Assembly: GCA_963782475.1 (NCBI GenBank)
Contig: CAWAJW010000008.1
Span: forward strand, 62,001 to 126,000
Direction: 5' to 3'
DNA length: 64,000 bases
Origin: CAVQBP01 sp963782475
GTDB lineage: Bacteria > Bacteroidota > Ignavibacteria > Ignavibacteriales > Ignavibacteriaceae
The translations under genes were made by a program, and so were the position numbers. Shown one piece after another: positions 55,776-63,784 of this stretch (position 1 is the stretch's first letter; each line of letters begins with the position of its first letter). Under the pieces are notes generated by a model. It searched no databases. It was not told where the DNA came from and saw nothing but the letters and a program-made list of their open reading frames with translations.

Positions 55776-55810
55776 TTGAATGAATGACATTTAATAATTC
55801 ATTCATTCAA
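55776..55810 (+). promoter_or_regulatory. Perfect 12-base hairpin between sigma and anti-sigma genes
   Basis: TTGAATGAATGA (55776-55787) and TCATTCATTCAA (55799-55810) are perfect inverted copies with an 11-base loop. It starts 13 bases after the sigma stop. No T-run follows, so it is unlikely to be a strong terminator; it could stop some transcripts, slow decay, or bind a regulator. Any of these would change the sigma to anti-sigma ratio. Confidence 0.5.
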
Positions 55811-55879
55811 ATTTATAGGCAGAAAGAATTTTATTTGTTAAATCGATTTTCTAAAAAAAAGTTAATTTGAGAGAATTAA

Positions 55880-56867
55880 ATGGAACATCAAAAATATAAA
55901 GAATGGATTAGGCTTTCTTTTTATGAAGAGCTTGGAAAAAATGAACAGGAACAACTGGAAAAGCATTTAATTATCTGTTCCGAATGTAAAAAGGAGTTTG
56001 AAGAGCAAAAAAAACTAGCCTCATTCTTGTCCACAGAAGAATCAGGAAAAGAATATAAGCCGGATACTAAATTATTGAATGAAGCAAGACGCGAGCTTCG
56101 TGCTGCCCTTCATGTTGAAGCTGAAAAGAGAATCATTCGGCGGAAATATTTTTAATTCAATTATCAGCTTTTTGACTGCTCCGTATAAATTTGCCTTAAG
56201 CGGTGCAGCAGTTTTATTGGCTGGATTCCTAGCCGGCTATTTAATCTTTAATTCATCACCAAAAAAAGATTCATTATCTCCGATTATACCTGTTGAAACC
56301 AAGGGTCAAAATGTTAATGACATTTCCTTATCACAAGATAATATACAGATTACAAATGTACATTTTTTAAATAAGAATCCTGAGAGCGGTGAAATTGAAT
56401 TTACTTTTGATGCGGTAAAACCGATGGTTATGAAAGGGAATATTAATGACAGGCGTATTCAGAATATTCTTACTTATTCAATGCTGAACGGGCAAAATCC
56501 CGGCGTTAGGTTAAATTCCATTAACGCTATCAGTGAAAACAAGAATGTTAACTATGATAATGATGTTAAAGAAGCTTTGATAAGAGTTGTTAAATTTGAT
56601 GAGAACCCGGGTGTACGGAGACAGGCGATTAAGCTTCTCGACAAGTTTCCTTATGATAATGAAATTAAGCAGGCTTTTCTTTATGTATTATCCAACGATA
56701 CCACTTCCGGGATGCGAATAGAAGCTATTAATAGCTTATTCCAGGCAAAAAAAGACGGCTATCAGTTTGATAACCAGGAATTATCTGTATTTAAAAAGAA
56801 AGTACAGACAGATAATAATAACTACATCCGTTACCGTGCAAAAACTGTACTTCAGGAGAAAAATTAA
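55880..56867 (+). CDS. Zinc-finger anti-sigma factor fused to periplasmic HEAT repeats, frameshifted near 56131
   Basis: Residues 1-90 form a ZAS/zf-HC2 anti-sigma domain with H29-x3-C33-x2-C36 (E-K-H-L-I-I-C-S-E-C), the zinc site that holds the sigma factor. The frame ends at 56155, but removing one A from GAGAATC at 56130-56132 joins it to the next frame. That continues with a transmembrane helix (A-A-V-L-L-A-G-F-L-A-G-Y-L-I) and then HEAT-like helices: V-R-L-N-S-I-N-A-I-S-E, V-R-R-Q-A-I-K-L-L-D, M-R-I-E-A-I-N-S-L-F. The total is about 328 residues. The periplasmic HEAT domain is a plausible sensor. The DUF4097 gene starts 2 bases after its stop. Confidence 0.85.
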
Positions 56868-56869
56868 TT

Positions 56870-57967
56870 ATGAAAGTTAAAATGATTTTAATAGCAGCGA
56901 TTTCCATCCTTTTATCTTCTTTATCCATTGCTCAGGATTCCGGCATGGAAGAAAGAAGTATTAAGGTAAATAAAGGCGGAAATTTATATGTCTCTTTATC
57001 AGTCGGTGATGTTCATTTAACGACGTGGGATAAAGATGAAGTCTATATTAAATATGATAAAGATGAAAACCCGGATCTTGAAATTAGTCAGACAGGCGAC
57101 AATATAAATATAAAATCTTCTACTGACTCTTGGGGGAATGAGTTATCAGTATCCTTACCTTCACAGTTTAATATCCGGGTAAAGACTTTAGGCGGAGATA
57201 TTAAAGTTAATGGTCCAGTAAAAGGAGAAGTAAATTTATCAACCTCCGGCGGAGATATTGATGCAGGAAATGTAACCGGAAATCTAAATTTAAGTACATC
57301 AGGCGGGGATATTTCTACGGGCGAAATTAACGGCGATGCAGATATTTCTACTTCCGGCGGAGATATTGAACTTGGCAAAATATCCGGTAAAGCTGCAGTA
57401 AAAACCTCCGGTGGAAATATTGCGATGAACAGCGTAGGTAAAACGGCAGCAATTAAAACAGCCGGTGGAAATATTATTCTGTCTGATATTGGAGGTGATT
57501 CAGAAATAAAAACCGGAGGCGGAAATATTGCTGCTAAAAATATAAATGGTGAGGCTATTATTAAAACCGGCGGCGGCAACATTTCTTTAGAAGGTGCTGC
57601 GGGTTATACCGATGCGGAGACCGGCGGCGGTAATGTCAGCATTCATAATGTAGTAAATAAATTTAAAGCAACAACCGGTGCAGGTGACGTTCATGTGAGA
57701 TTATCTTCCAATTTCAAAGGCGGCGGTGAAATAAAATCCGGAACCGGAACAATTACTTTGTATATTCCCGCCGATGCCAGGGTTACGATCAATGCAGTGG
57801 TAAAATCTATCGGCTGGGGCGATGATGAATCAAGTATAACTTCGGATTTCCCGGAGACCGGTAAGGGAAAGAATCATGATCAACATATATATGAAATAAA
57901 CGGGGGAGGGGATGTAATTCAAATTTATGCAGCGCTGGGAAGTATTCAAATTAAAAAAACGAAATAG
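56870..57967 (+). CDS. Secreted DUF4097 beta-solenoid protein
   Basis: The 365-residue protein has a signal peptide (residues 1-21), then a long right-handed solenoid with about ten rungs of roughly 17 residues, each carrying G-G-D-I or G-G-N-I. DUF4097 proteins are often annotated as putative adhesins. Coupling to a sigma/anti-sigma pair makes it a likely member of the same regulon. The 3' end has G-W-G-D-D-E-S and a final strand. Function is not proven. Confidence 0.82.
   Translation: MKVKMILIAAISILLSSLSIAQDSGMEERSIKVNKGGNLYVSLSVGDVHLTTWDKDEVYIKYDKDENPDLEISQTGDNINIKSSTDSWGNELSVSLPSQFNIRVKTLGGDIKVNGPVKGEVNLSTSGGDIDAGNVTGNLNLSTSGGDISTGEINGDADISTSGGDIELGKISGKAAVKTSGGNIAMNSVGKTAAIKTAGGNIILSDIGGDSEIKTGGGNIAAKNINGEAIIKTGGGNISLEGAAGYTDAETGGGNVSIHNVVNKFKATTGAGDVHVRLSSNFKGGGEIKSGTGTITLYIPADARVTINAVVKSIGWGDDESSITSDFPETGKGKNHDQHIYEINGGGDVIQIYAALGSIQIKKTK
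57184..57690 (+). repeat. Tandem coding repeat of about 51 bases (DUF4097 rungs)
   Basis: Ten units encode G-G-D/N-I/V about every 51 bases in one frame (L-G-G-D-I, S-G-G-D-I three times, S-G-G-N-I, A-G-G-N-I, G-G-G-N-I twice, G-G-G-N-V, G-A-G-D-V). The trend from Asp to Asn along the repeat suggests stepwise duplication from one end. Confidence 0.75.
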
Positions 57968-57973
57968 ATTATA

Positions 57974-58210
57974 ATGAACAATATTGATTTAAAACAAAAA
58001 GAATTTATTCTGAAATTGAGGTACCGGCTTACACCTTTTCAAGGCAACAGCAAAGTTGGATCTAATTATAATTTGAAAATATTGAGTGTAGCTTTAACCG
58101 GACAAAATATTTTTGAGACTAAAATCTTTTCCAGCTCTGCAGCCGGCTTTTCGAAATTTCAGATTCCAAAATCCAATGACAATTTTTTACAAACATTTAC
58201 TTGTGAATGA
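57974..58210 (+). CDS. Doubtful 78-residue open frame
   Basis: The frame starts six bases after the DUF4097 stop and encodes M-N-N-I-D-L-K-Q-K-E-F-I, with no domain, signal or family I recognise. Composition is like random AT-rich translation and the gap after it (to 58331) is empty. It could be a real short gene at the end of the operon, but there is no ribosome binding site of note. Treat as weak. Confidence 0.25.
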   Translation: MNNIDLKQKEFILKLRYRLTPFQGNSKVGSNYNLKILSVALTGQNIFETKIFSSSAAGFSKFQIPKSNDNFLQTFTCE

Positions 58211-58331
58211 CATATATTTTTTTTTCTGTAGTTATTTTAATTCTGAGTCTGATTAAAAATAAGATGTAAAGACATTTAAGGTAGTAATAAAACAATAAAC
58301 ATTTTTAAGCAATATTAAATTGACTAAAAGC

Positions 58332-60983
58332 ATGAATAAAAAATTATTTACATTCTTATTTATATTCATCTCCTTTGCTGCCATAGCAAATGCAAAGGAA
58401 GTCGAAAGGAAAGTTAGAAACCAGGATTTAAAAATAAATGCAATACATTTGGATAAACCTATTTTATTAGACGGCAAATTAAATGAAGAAGTCTGGAAGG
58501 AAAATCCGGGTACTTCAAATTTTATTCAGCGGGATCCTAACGAAGGTGCAGAGCCTACACAAAAAACATTTGTCCAGATAGCCTATGATAATGAAGCAAT
58601 TTATGTTGCTGCCCGGATGTATGATTCACCCGATTCAATTGTCTCAAGACTTTCAAGAAGAGATGTTGATGTGAGCACTGACGGGTTTATTGTTTATCTT
58701 GATCCGTATTATGACAGGCGGAGCGGATTTTATTTTGCATTGTCTGCGGCAGGAACCCAATATGACGGAGTTTTATATAATGATGATTGGGATGATAATT
58801 CGTGGGACGGAGTTTGGGAAGGGAAGGTTAATATAGATAGTGAAGGATGGACTGTGGAAATGCGCATACCTTTCTCACAGCTTCGGTTTGAAGATAAAAA
58901 GAATAATATATGGGGTATAAATCTTAAAAGAATTATTTCTCGAAGAAACGAGAATGATTACCTGGTTTACGTACCAAAAAATGAATCCGGTTTTGTCTCA
59001 CATTTTGCCGAATTAAAAGGAATAAATAATATACATCCTTCCGATGGAATAGAGATACTCCCTTATATTACAACCAGGGCTGAATACTCACTTCATGATC
59101 CTAACAATCCTTTTAACAGCGGTTCAAAATATACACCGGCTGCAGGAGCAGATTTTAAAATAGGGATGGGCTCCAACTTGACATTGAATGCAACAATCAA
59201 CCCGGATTTCGGACAGGTTGAAATTGACCCGGCTGTTATAAACTTAAGTGATGTTGAAACTTATTTTAATGAGAAAAGGCCCTTCTTTATTGAAGGCTCG
59301 ACTATTTTTAATTTCGGGCAGGGGGGTGCTAGAAATTATTGGGGCTTTAACTGGGGCAGCCCTAATTTCTTTTACAGCCGTCGAATTGGAAGAGCACCGC
59401 AGGGAAGCATACCTGATAATAATTACCAGGATGTTCCGGATGGAACACATATTTTAGGAGCCGCAAAATTAACCGGCAAAGTTTTCGAGAATTGGAATAT
59501 CGGTGTAATATCTGCCTTAACTCAAAGAGAGTTTGCAGATTATTCTAATAACGGAGATAAAGCCAGTATCGAAGTTGAACCTCTGACTTATTACGGGGTT
59601 GTGAGAGCTCAAAAAGAAATTAACGAAGGAAAACAGGGGATTGGATTTATTTCTACACTGACTTCCAGGTTTTATAAATACCAGGGATTGAGTAATGAAA
59701 TAAACAGGGGAGCTTTTACAGGCGGAATTGACGGCTGGACATTTCTCGATTCTTCTAAAACCTGGGTTTTTACCGGCTGGATGGGAATGAGTAATATTAC
59801 CGGAACTCCCGAACGGATGATTCAGCTGCAGGAAAGTTCACGTCATTATTTTCAGAGACCTGACTCGAAATATTTGCGTGTTGATAGCTCCGCAGCTTCT
59901 TTAACAGGATATGCCGGACGCTTTTATTTAAATAAACAAAAGGGGAATGTTTTTGTAAATACCGCATTCGGTTTTATTTCACCGAGTTTTGATGTTAATG
60001 ATCTTGGATTTATCTGGCGCTCAGATGTTATTAATATGCATATGGGTGCTGGTTATTTCTGGGATAAACCGACTTCTTTATATCATTATCTTGAACTAGG
60101 CGGTGCTTTGTTCAGAAGCTATGACTATGATGGTGATATAACCTGGCAGGGATTTTTTCATTTTGGTAATATTACTTTCCCCAATTATTACTGGATGAGC
60201 TGGGATTATGCTTACAACCCGCAAACTATTAATAATACTTTGACACGCGGCGGCCCTTTAACAATTAATACTCCCGGATACCAGGTTGATCTTAGTATCG
60301 GTACCGATTCCAGGAAAAACTGGGTTATTTCAATAAATGAAAATACATACCAGAAAAAAGAATCCTGGTCGTGGAATTTAGGCGCTAACCTGGAACTAAG
60401 ACCTTCTTCAAATATAACTTTCAGTGTAGGTCCTTTTTATAATTTTGCTAAAGAATTTTCACAGTATATTAATACTTTTGATGATCCTTTTGCATCAGCA
60501 ACATTCGATAAGAGATATATATTCGGGGAAATGATCCAGAAAACCGTCGGGGCGGATATAAGGCTGAACTGGACTTTCACACCCAAGCTGAGTCTGCAGC
60601 TTTATGCACAGCCATTAATTTCATCCGGAAATTATACAAACATTAAAGAGCTTGCAGCACCCGGGACTTATGATTTTAATGTATATAATAAAGAAGATGT
60701 AAAATTAGCCGACGGCTCATACACAATTGATCCCGACGGTCAGGGGCCGGCACAGCAAATAACTTTTGATGATCCAAACTTTGACTTTTTATCGTTGAGG
60801 GGAAATGCTGTTTTACGCTGGGAATATTCTCCAGGATCCGTTCTTTATTTTGTGTGGACTCAAAGCAGATCAGAAAGTGACAACATCGGAGATTTTCAAT
60901 TTAACAGGTCTGCGAGAAAGTTATTGGACTTACACCCTGCAAATATTTACATGATAAAATTCACTTATTGGTTTAATATGTAA
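58332..60983 (+). CDS. DUF5916 protein with an N-terminal CBM9-like domain
   Basis: The 883-residue secreted protein has a signal peptide (M-N-K-K-L-F-T-F-L-F-I-F-I-S-F). A CBM9-like region at about residues 30-220 includes L-D-G-K-L-N-E-E-V-W, Q-I-A-Y-D-N-E-A-I-Y-V and V-E-M-R-I-P-F-S-Q-L-R-F. The DUF5916 domain follows (N-P-D-F-G-Q-V-E-I-D-P-A-V-I-N-L-S, E-K-R-P-F-F-I-E-G), and the rest looks like outer membrane barrel strands ending M-I-K-F-T-Y-W-F-N-M. Family members are common in Bacteroidota but uncharacterised. ATG 58332 is preferred over TTG 58320. It closes the envelope locus begun by the sigma gene. Confidence 0.8.
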   Translation: MNKKLFTFLFIFISFAAIANAKEVERKVRNQDLKINAIHLDKPILLDGKLNEEVWKENPGTSNFIQRDPNEGAEPTQKTFVQIAYDNEAIYVAARMYDSPDSIVSRLSRRDVDVSTDGFIVYLDPYYDRRSGFYFALSAAGTQYDGVLYNDDWDDNSWDGVWEGKVNIDSEGWTVEMRIPFSQLRFEDKKNNIWGINLKRIISRRNENDYLVYVPKNESGFVSHFAELKGINNIHPSDGIEILPYITTRAEYSLHDPNNPFNSGSKYTPAAGADFKIGMGSNLTLNATINPDFGQVEIDPAVINLSDVETYFNEKRPFFIEGSTIFNFGQGGARNYWGFNWGSPNFFYSRRIGRAPQGSIPDNNYQDVPDGTHILGAAKLTGKVFENWNIGVISALTQREFADYSNNGDKASIEVEPLTYYGVVRAQKEINEGKQGIGFISTLTSRFYKYQGLSNEINRGAFTGGIDGWTFLDSSKTWVFTGWMGMSNITGTPERMIQLQESSRHYFQRPDSKYLRVDSSAASLTGYAGRFYLNKQKGNVFVNTAFGFISPSFDVNDLGFIWRSDVINMHMGAGYFWDKPTSLYHYLELGGALFRSYDYDGDITWQGFFHFGNITFPNYYWMSWDYAYNPQTINNTLTRGGPLTINTPGYQVDLSIGTDSRKNWVISINENTYQKKESWSWNLGANLELRPSSNITFSVGPFYNFAKEFSQYINTFDDPFASATFDKRYIFGEMIQKTVGADIRLNWTFTPKLSLQLYAQPLISSGNYTNIKELAAPGTYDFNVYNKEDVKLADGSYTIDPDGQGPAQQITFDDPNFDFLSLRGNAVLRWEYSPGSVLYFVWTQSRSESDNIGDFQFNRSARKLLDLHPANIYMIKFTYWFNM

Positions 60984-61331
60984 AGTATTTCAAATATCAA
61001 CTTAGGAGTCTTGTCTTCGTAATCAAAAAAATTTTTCCTGCCAGTTTTATAAAATAGAATTACATGCCTACCAGGTAAACCATTGAAACGGTCATCAATT
61101 CCCAGGTTTTTCATTAGGAGGTGACCAAAAGGTAGTTTTCAATTTAAAATCTGTGAAGATCCGTTAAAACCTGCTTCATCTATATGCCATTTCTTATAAA
61201 ATAATTCCTCTTTGTACAGTTCTTTAATGAGTCTTCCAAATAAGGGTATTAATTTTATTAAAAGTTTTTTCTCCGGATATTTTTTATTCAGCTGCTGCAT
61301 GTTTTTAAGGGATAGGTTTAGATATGGATTT
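60965..61331 (-). pseudogene. Probable decayed reading frame on the minus strand
   Basis: From about 61331 to 60965 the minus strand is open apart from one frameshift at the five-A run near 61260 and one TGA at 61139-61141. It reads like protein (L-I-P-L-F-G-R-L-I-K-E-L-Y-K, K-W-H-I-D-E-A-G-F-N-G, G-R-H-V-I-L-F-Y-K-T-G-R-K), about 120 codons in all. No family is recognised and it lacks a good start, so it looks like the remnant of a gene. It overlaps the last 19 bases of the DUF5916 gene. The rest of the 408-base gap is empty. Confidence 0.35.
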
Positions 61332-61391
61332 TACTTACATTAAACCTAGAAAGCCGTCATTATTTCATAAATAATAAAAATAAAGATTGTA

Positions 61392-61766
61392 ATGGGATAT
61401 ATAATCGATTATGACCTAGACAGAGATTTAGTGAATATAAAAGTCAAAGGGAAATTAAGCTTTAAGCTGGCAGAAAAGTATTCGATTGAAGCTATAAAAT
61501 TAGCTCATGAAAATAAATGTCATAAATTTTTAATCAACCACACAGAGACTAAATTAGAGGAAGGAGGAATATATAAATTACATACTGATGGTGCAGCATT
61601 GGAAAAGTTTGGATTTAAGAATATAGATAAAATTGCAATTGTTATTTCACATATAAAAGATGACCGATTATTTTTCGAGAAAATAGAACGTGATGCTAAA
61701 TGGAGTAATTTTAAATATTTCAGTACTATTGAAGAATCGATAGATTGGCTTGGTACGGAAAACTAA
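61392..61766 (+). CDS. STAS/SpoIIAA-like domain protein
   Basis: The 124-residue protein fits the SpoIIAA-like fold (Y-D-L-D-R-D-L-V-N-I-K-V-K-G-K-L-S, then I-K-L-A-H-E-N-K-C-H-K-F-L-I-N-H-T-E-T-K). No phosphorylated-serine motif typical of anti-anti-sigma factors is clear. Such proteins occur alone in many Bacteroidota genomes with no known role. It may act in signalling with the response regulator at 63045, but distance argues against a direct link. Confidence 0.55.
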   Translation: MGYIIDYDLDRDLVNIKVKGKLSFKLAEKYSIEAIKLAHENKCHKFLINHTETKLEEGGIYKLHTDGAALEKFGFKNIDKIAIVISHIKDDRLFFEKIERDAKWSNFKYFSTIEESIDWLGTEN

Positions 61767-61896
61767 TTAGTATTAATCTTCTCAATTGTCGTTAGCGCAC
61801 AAATCCTAATAATGGTTATTAACATTTCGTATATATCCACATCCCTGTTGTTCAACTCTTCTATTATCTAAACTATATACTTTAATTCCTCATCTC

Positions 61897-61923
61897 GTTT
61901 ATATAAATTTTATTCCAATTTTC
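61897..61923 (+). repeat. Dispersed direct repeat, copy 1
   Basis: GTTTATATAAAT followed by a variable base and TTATTCCAATTTTC recurs at 62859-62885 with one mismatch. A weaker match extends about 9 bases upstream and 4 downstream (61888-61927 and 62848-62887). Each copy lies 3' of a plus-strand gene. The two bracket the small membrane gene and the orphan at 62380. Their origin is unknown. Confidence 0.6.
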
Positions 61924-62049
61924 TCCCGGCATTTTTTTTATGCTGTGCTTGTATGGACTGTGCTACGTATGTCAGTGAAGACATCAAGAATGTGCTATAA
62001 TTTCTAGCGAAACAGGTTAACTGATGATCTTGTTTATATTGAGCGGTTT

Positions 62050-62265
62050 TTAAAAATAGTGTTTTAAAAAGATTTGAAGAATCATTTTAATTAATTCATA
62101 CAATCCAAATACACCGAGCAATATTCCTACGTAAAAAATTACATCTCGTATTTTTTTATGAATGGAATTTTTTTCTATATTTTTTCTTGTATAAGATAAA
62201 GCATAAATAGAAAGACCTCCTATAATGGTTAATATAACATATATTAAGATTTCTTTCCAAAGCAT
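62050..62265 (-). CDS. Small two-helix membrane protein
   Basis: The 71-residue protein has two hydrophobic segments (about 5-24 and 43-68) joined by a basic loop. No family is recognised. It lies between the two copies of the dispersed repeat and opposite to its neighbours. It is plausible as a gene because of the clean transmembrane pattern. A coding function is not proven. Confidence 0.4.
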   Translation of the reverse strand: MLWKEILIYVILTIIGGLSIYALSYTRKNIEKNSIHKKIRDVIFYVGILLGVFGLYELIKMILQIFLKHYF

Positions 62266-62379
62266 ATCAGGAAATATAAGAAATTATCCTTCTAAAATAG
62301 TTCCGCAGATTAATTTATTTTGATGCAAAACGCACAAAAAGATTGGAAGAAACTTTAATTTTAAAGTAAAAAAAGTATT

Positions 62380-62832
62380 ATGAAAAAAAGAAAAGAGAAA
62401 GCTGGTTCACAGGCAAATAATTATTTAGTGATGCCAGATGTTACATCTAAGAAAAAAAATGAAAGAGGAAGATACCTGAAGAAAAGAATAGATGATCTTT
62501 TCAAGAAAATAGACAACTGGCTGGAAGGTTCTGAATTCTCAATGGAGCCGATTAAAATTGATATCGATAATGTAAAACTCCCTGCAGCTAAAATATTTTT
62601 GGGAAGCAATTTAATTGCATCATTAATTCCAACCGGATTGTGGGGATTCGGAGTAAATTGTCAAATCAAAATTGAAACAGATGAAGAAGACAATTTTGTT
62701 TTTGATACAGCTGATGAAGCCTCTGCCCCGGAATGGGAATTAATTTATGTAAGCGGCAAACAAAAAAAGCTGAATAAAATTATCTTTAGAAATTTTCTAA
62801 AAAAATTAAAAAGGAATAACGATTCGGATTAA
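62380..62832 (+). CDS. Orphan soluble protein of unknown function
   Basis: The 150-residue protein has a very basic N-terminus (M-K-K-R-K-E-K-A), a helical charged region (K-K-R-I-D-D-L-F-K-K-I-D-N-W-L) and a beta-type centre (L-P-A-A-K-I-F-L-G-S-N-L-I-A-S-L-I-P). It has no signal peptide, no known motif and no operon partner. A long open frame with normal codon use supports that it is real. Confidence 0.5.
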   Translation: MKKRKEKAGSQANNYLVMPDVTSKKKNERGRYLKKRIDDLFKKIDNWLEGSEFSMEPIKIDIDNVKLPAAKIFLGSNLIASLIPTGLWGFGVNCQIKIETDEEDNFVFDTADEASAPEWELIYVSGKQKKLNKIIFRNFLKKLKRNNDSD

Positions 62833-62858
62833 GAATCTTTTATAAATACTTCATTTCT

Positions 62859-62885
62859 GTTTATATAAATCTTATTCCAATTTTC
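62859..62885 (+). repeat. Dispersed direct repeat, copy 2
   Basis: This is the second copy of the repeat at 61897-61923, with one mismatch in 27 bases. It starts 26 bases after the orphan gene at 62380 ends, again a 3' position. Confidence 0.6.
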
Positions 62886-63044
62886 CCTGATAGTTTCTAA
62901 GTTAACAATTAAAATATTTTTTTATTACCGGATATGCAAAAGAAATAGACTAATAACTATATTGAACATGTTATTTGTATCAGGTTTATCCGGATAATAA
63001 TATTCCAGGTTTTCAGCTAATAAATTTATACTGGCATTAAAATT

Positions 63045-63413
63045 TTGAATTTACCTAAAACAGCTTTAATTGTTGAAGATGTTGCAATTACAGCATTTGA
63101 TTTGAAATTTACTTTGAGAGGCTGCGGAATTTTACATTCTACAATTGTAGCCAAAGGGGGGAAAGCAATTGAGTATATTGAGAGTAAAACCCCTTCTATT
63201 GCCCTGCTTGATATACACTTAGCTGATAATATTAACGGTATTGAAGTGGCTGCCAGGTTTAAACAGAAGAATATACCTTTTATATTCATATCAGCTTTTG
63301 CAGATGTGAAGAATTTGAAACTCGCAAATGATTTGCATCCCCTGGGTATAATAAAAAAGCCTTTTGATAAAAAAATATTGGAAAACATGATCAATAAGTT
63401 TATCATGAGATAA
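63045..63413 (+). CDS. Stand-alone response regulator receiver domain
   Basis: The 122-residue protein is a single receiver domain. The acidic pair E11-D12, the phospho-acceptor D56 (A-L-L-D-I-H-L), the Ser of F-I-S-A-F in the switch position and K105 before P106 are all in place. There is no output domain. It starts with TTG 63045. No histidine kinase is nearby, so its partner is encoded elsewhere, possibly one of the hybrid sensors suggested by the propeller at 1-138. Confidence 0.88.
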   Translation: MNLPKTALIVEDVAITAFDLKFTLRGCGILHSTIVAKGGKAIEYIESKTPSIALLDIHLADNINGIEVAARFKQKNIPFIFISAFADVKNLKLANDLHPLGIIKKPFDKKILENMINKFIMR

Positions 63414-63710
63414 TTCATACTTTTGTTGCTTCAAACGCATTATAAGACTCAGCCTAAATTATGATACTTCAAAACATGGAATGAAAATTACTTTCGAAGA
63501 TGGAGAAGATTTATTTCGAAAATGATAAGATGGATGTAAAAGTTAAAGTTAATGAAGAATTGATTAATACGTAAGAACCAAACGGTTTCTTAAAACAGGC
63601 AAAAAAATAAGAGAACAATATTGGCATTAAAACCGCTTCAGAGTAATACTTGTGATATTCCCTCAATAGAAAATTATGTCTCGTAAAAACATAATTTCGA
63701 ACATATATAG

Positions 63711-63784
63711 TACCCCGGAGAGGATTCGAACCTCCGACCAACAGTTTAGGAAACTGCTGCTCTATCCTGCTGAGCTACCGGGGC
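63711..63784 (-). tRNA. trnR: tRNA-Arg, anticodon CCU
   Basis: On the minus strand, GCCCCGG pairs with CCGGGGT to form the acceptor stem. The D arm (GCTC...GAGC), the anticodon arm (GCAGT/ACTGT with loop TTCCTAA, anticodon CCT) and the T arm (GGAGG-TTCGAAT-CCTCT) are all present. It decodes AGG. The 3' CCA is not encoded. Such tRNA genes are common integration targets, but no integrase is visible here. Confidence 0.96.

Noticed and set aside
57088..57582. 164-codon open frame on the minus strand
   Set aside because: It is the antisense of the DUF4097 repeat, kept open by the repeat's composition.
63501..63573. Small open frame before the tRNA
   Set aside because: About 24 codons, without support from motif or neighbours.
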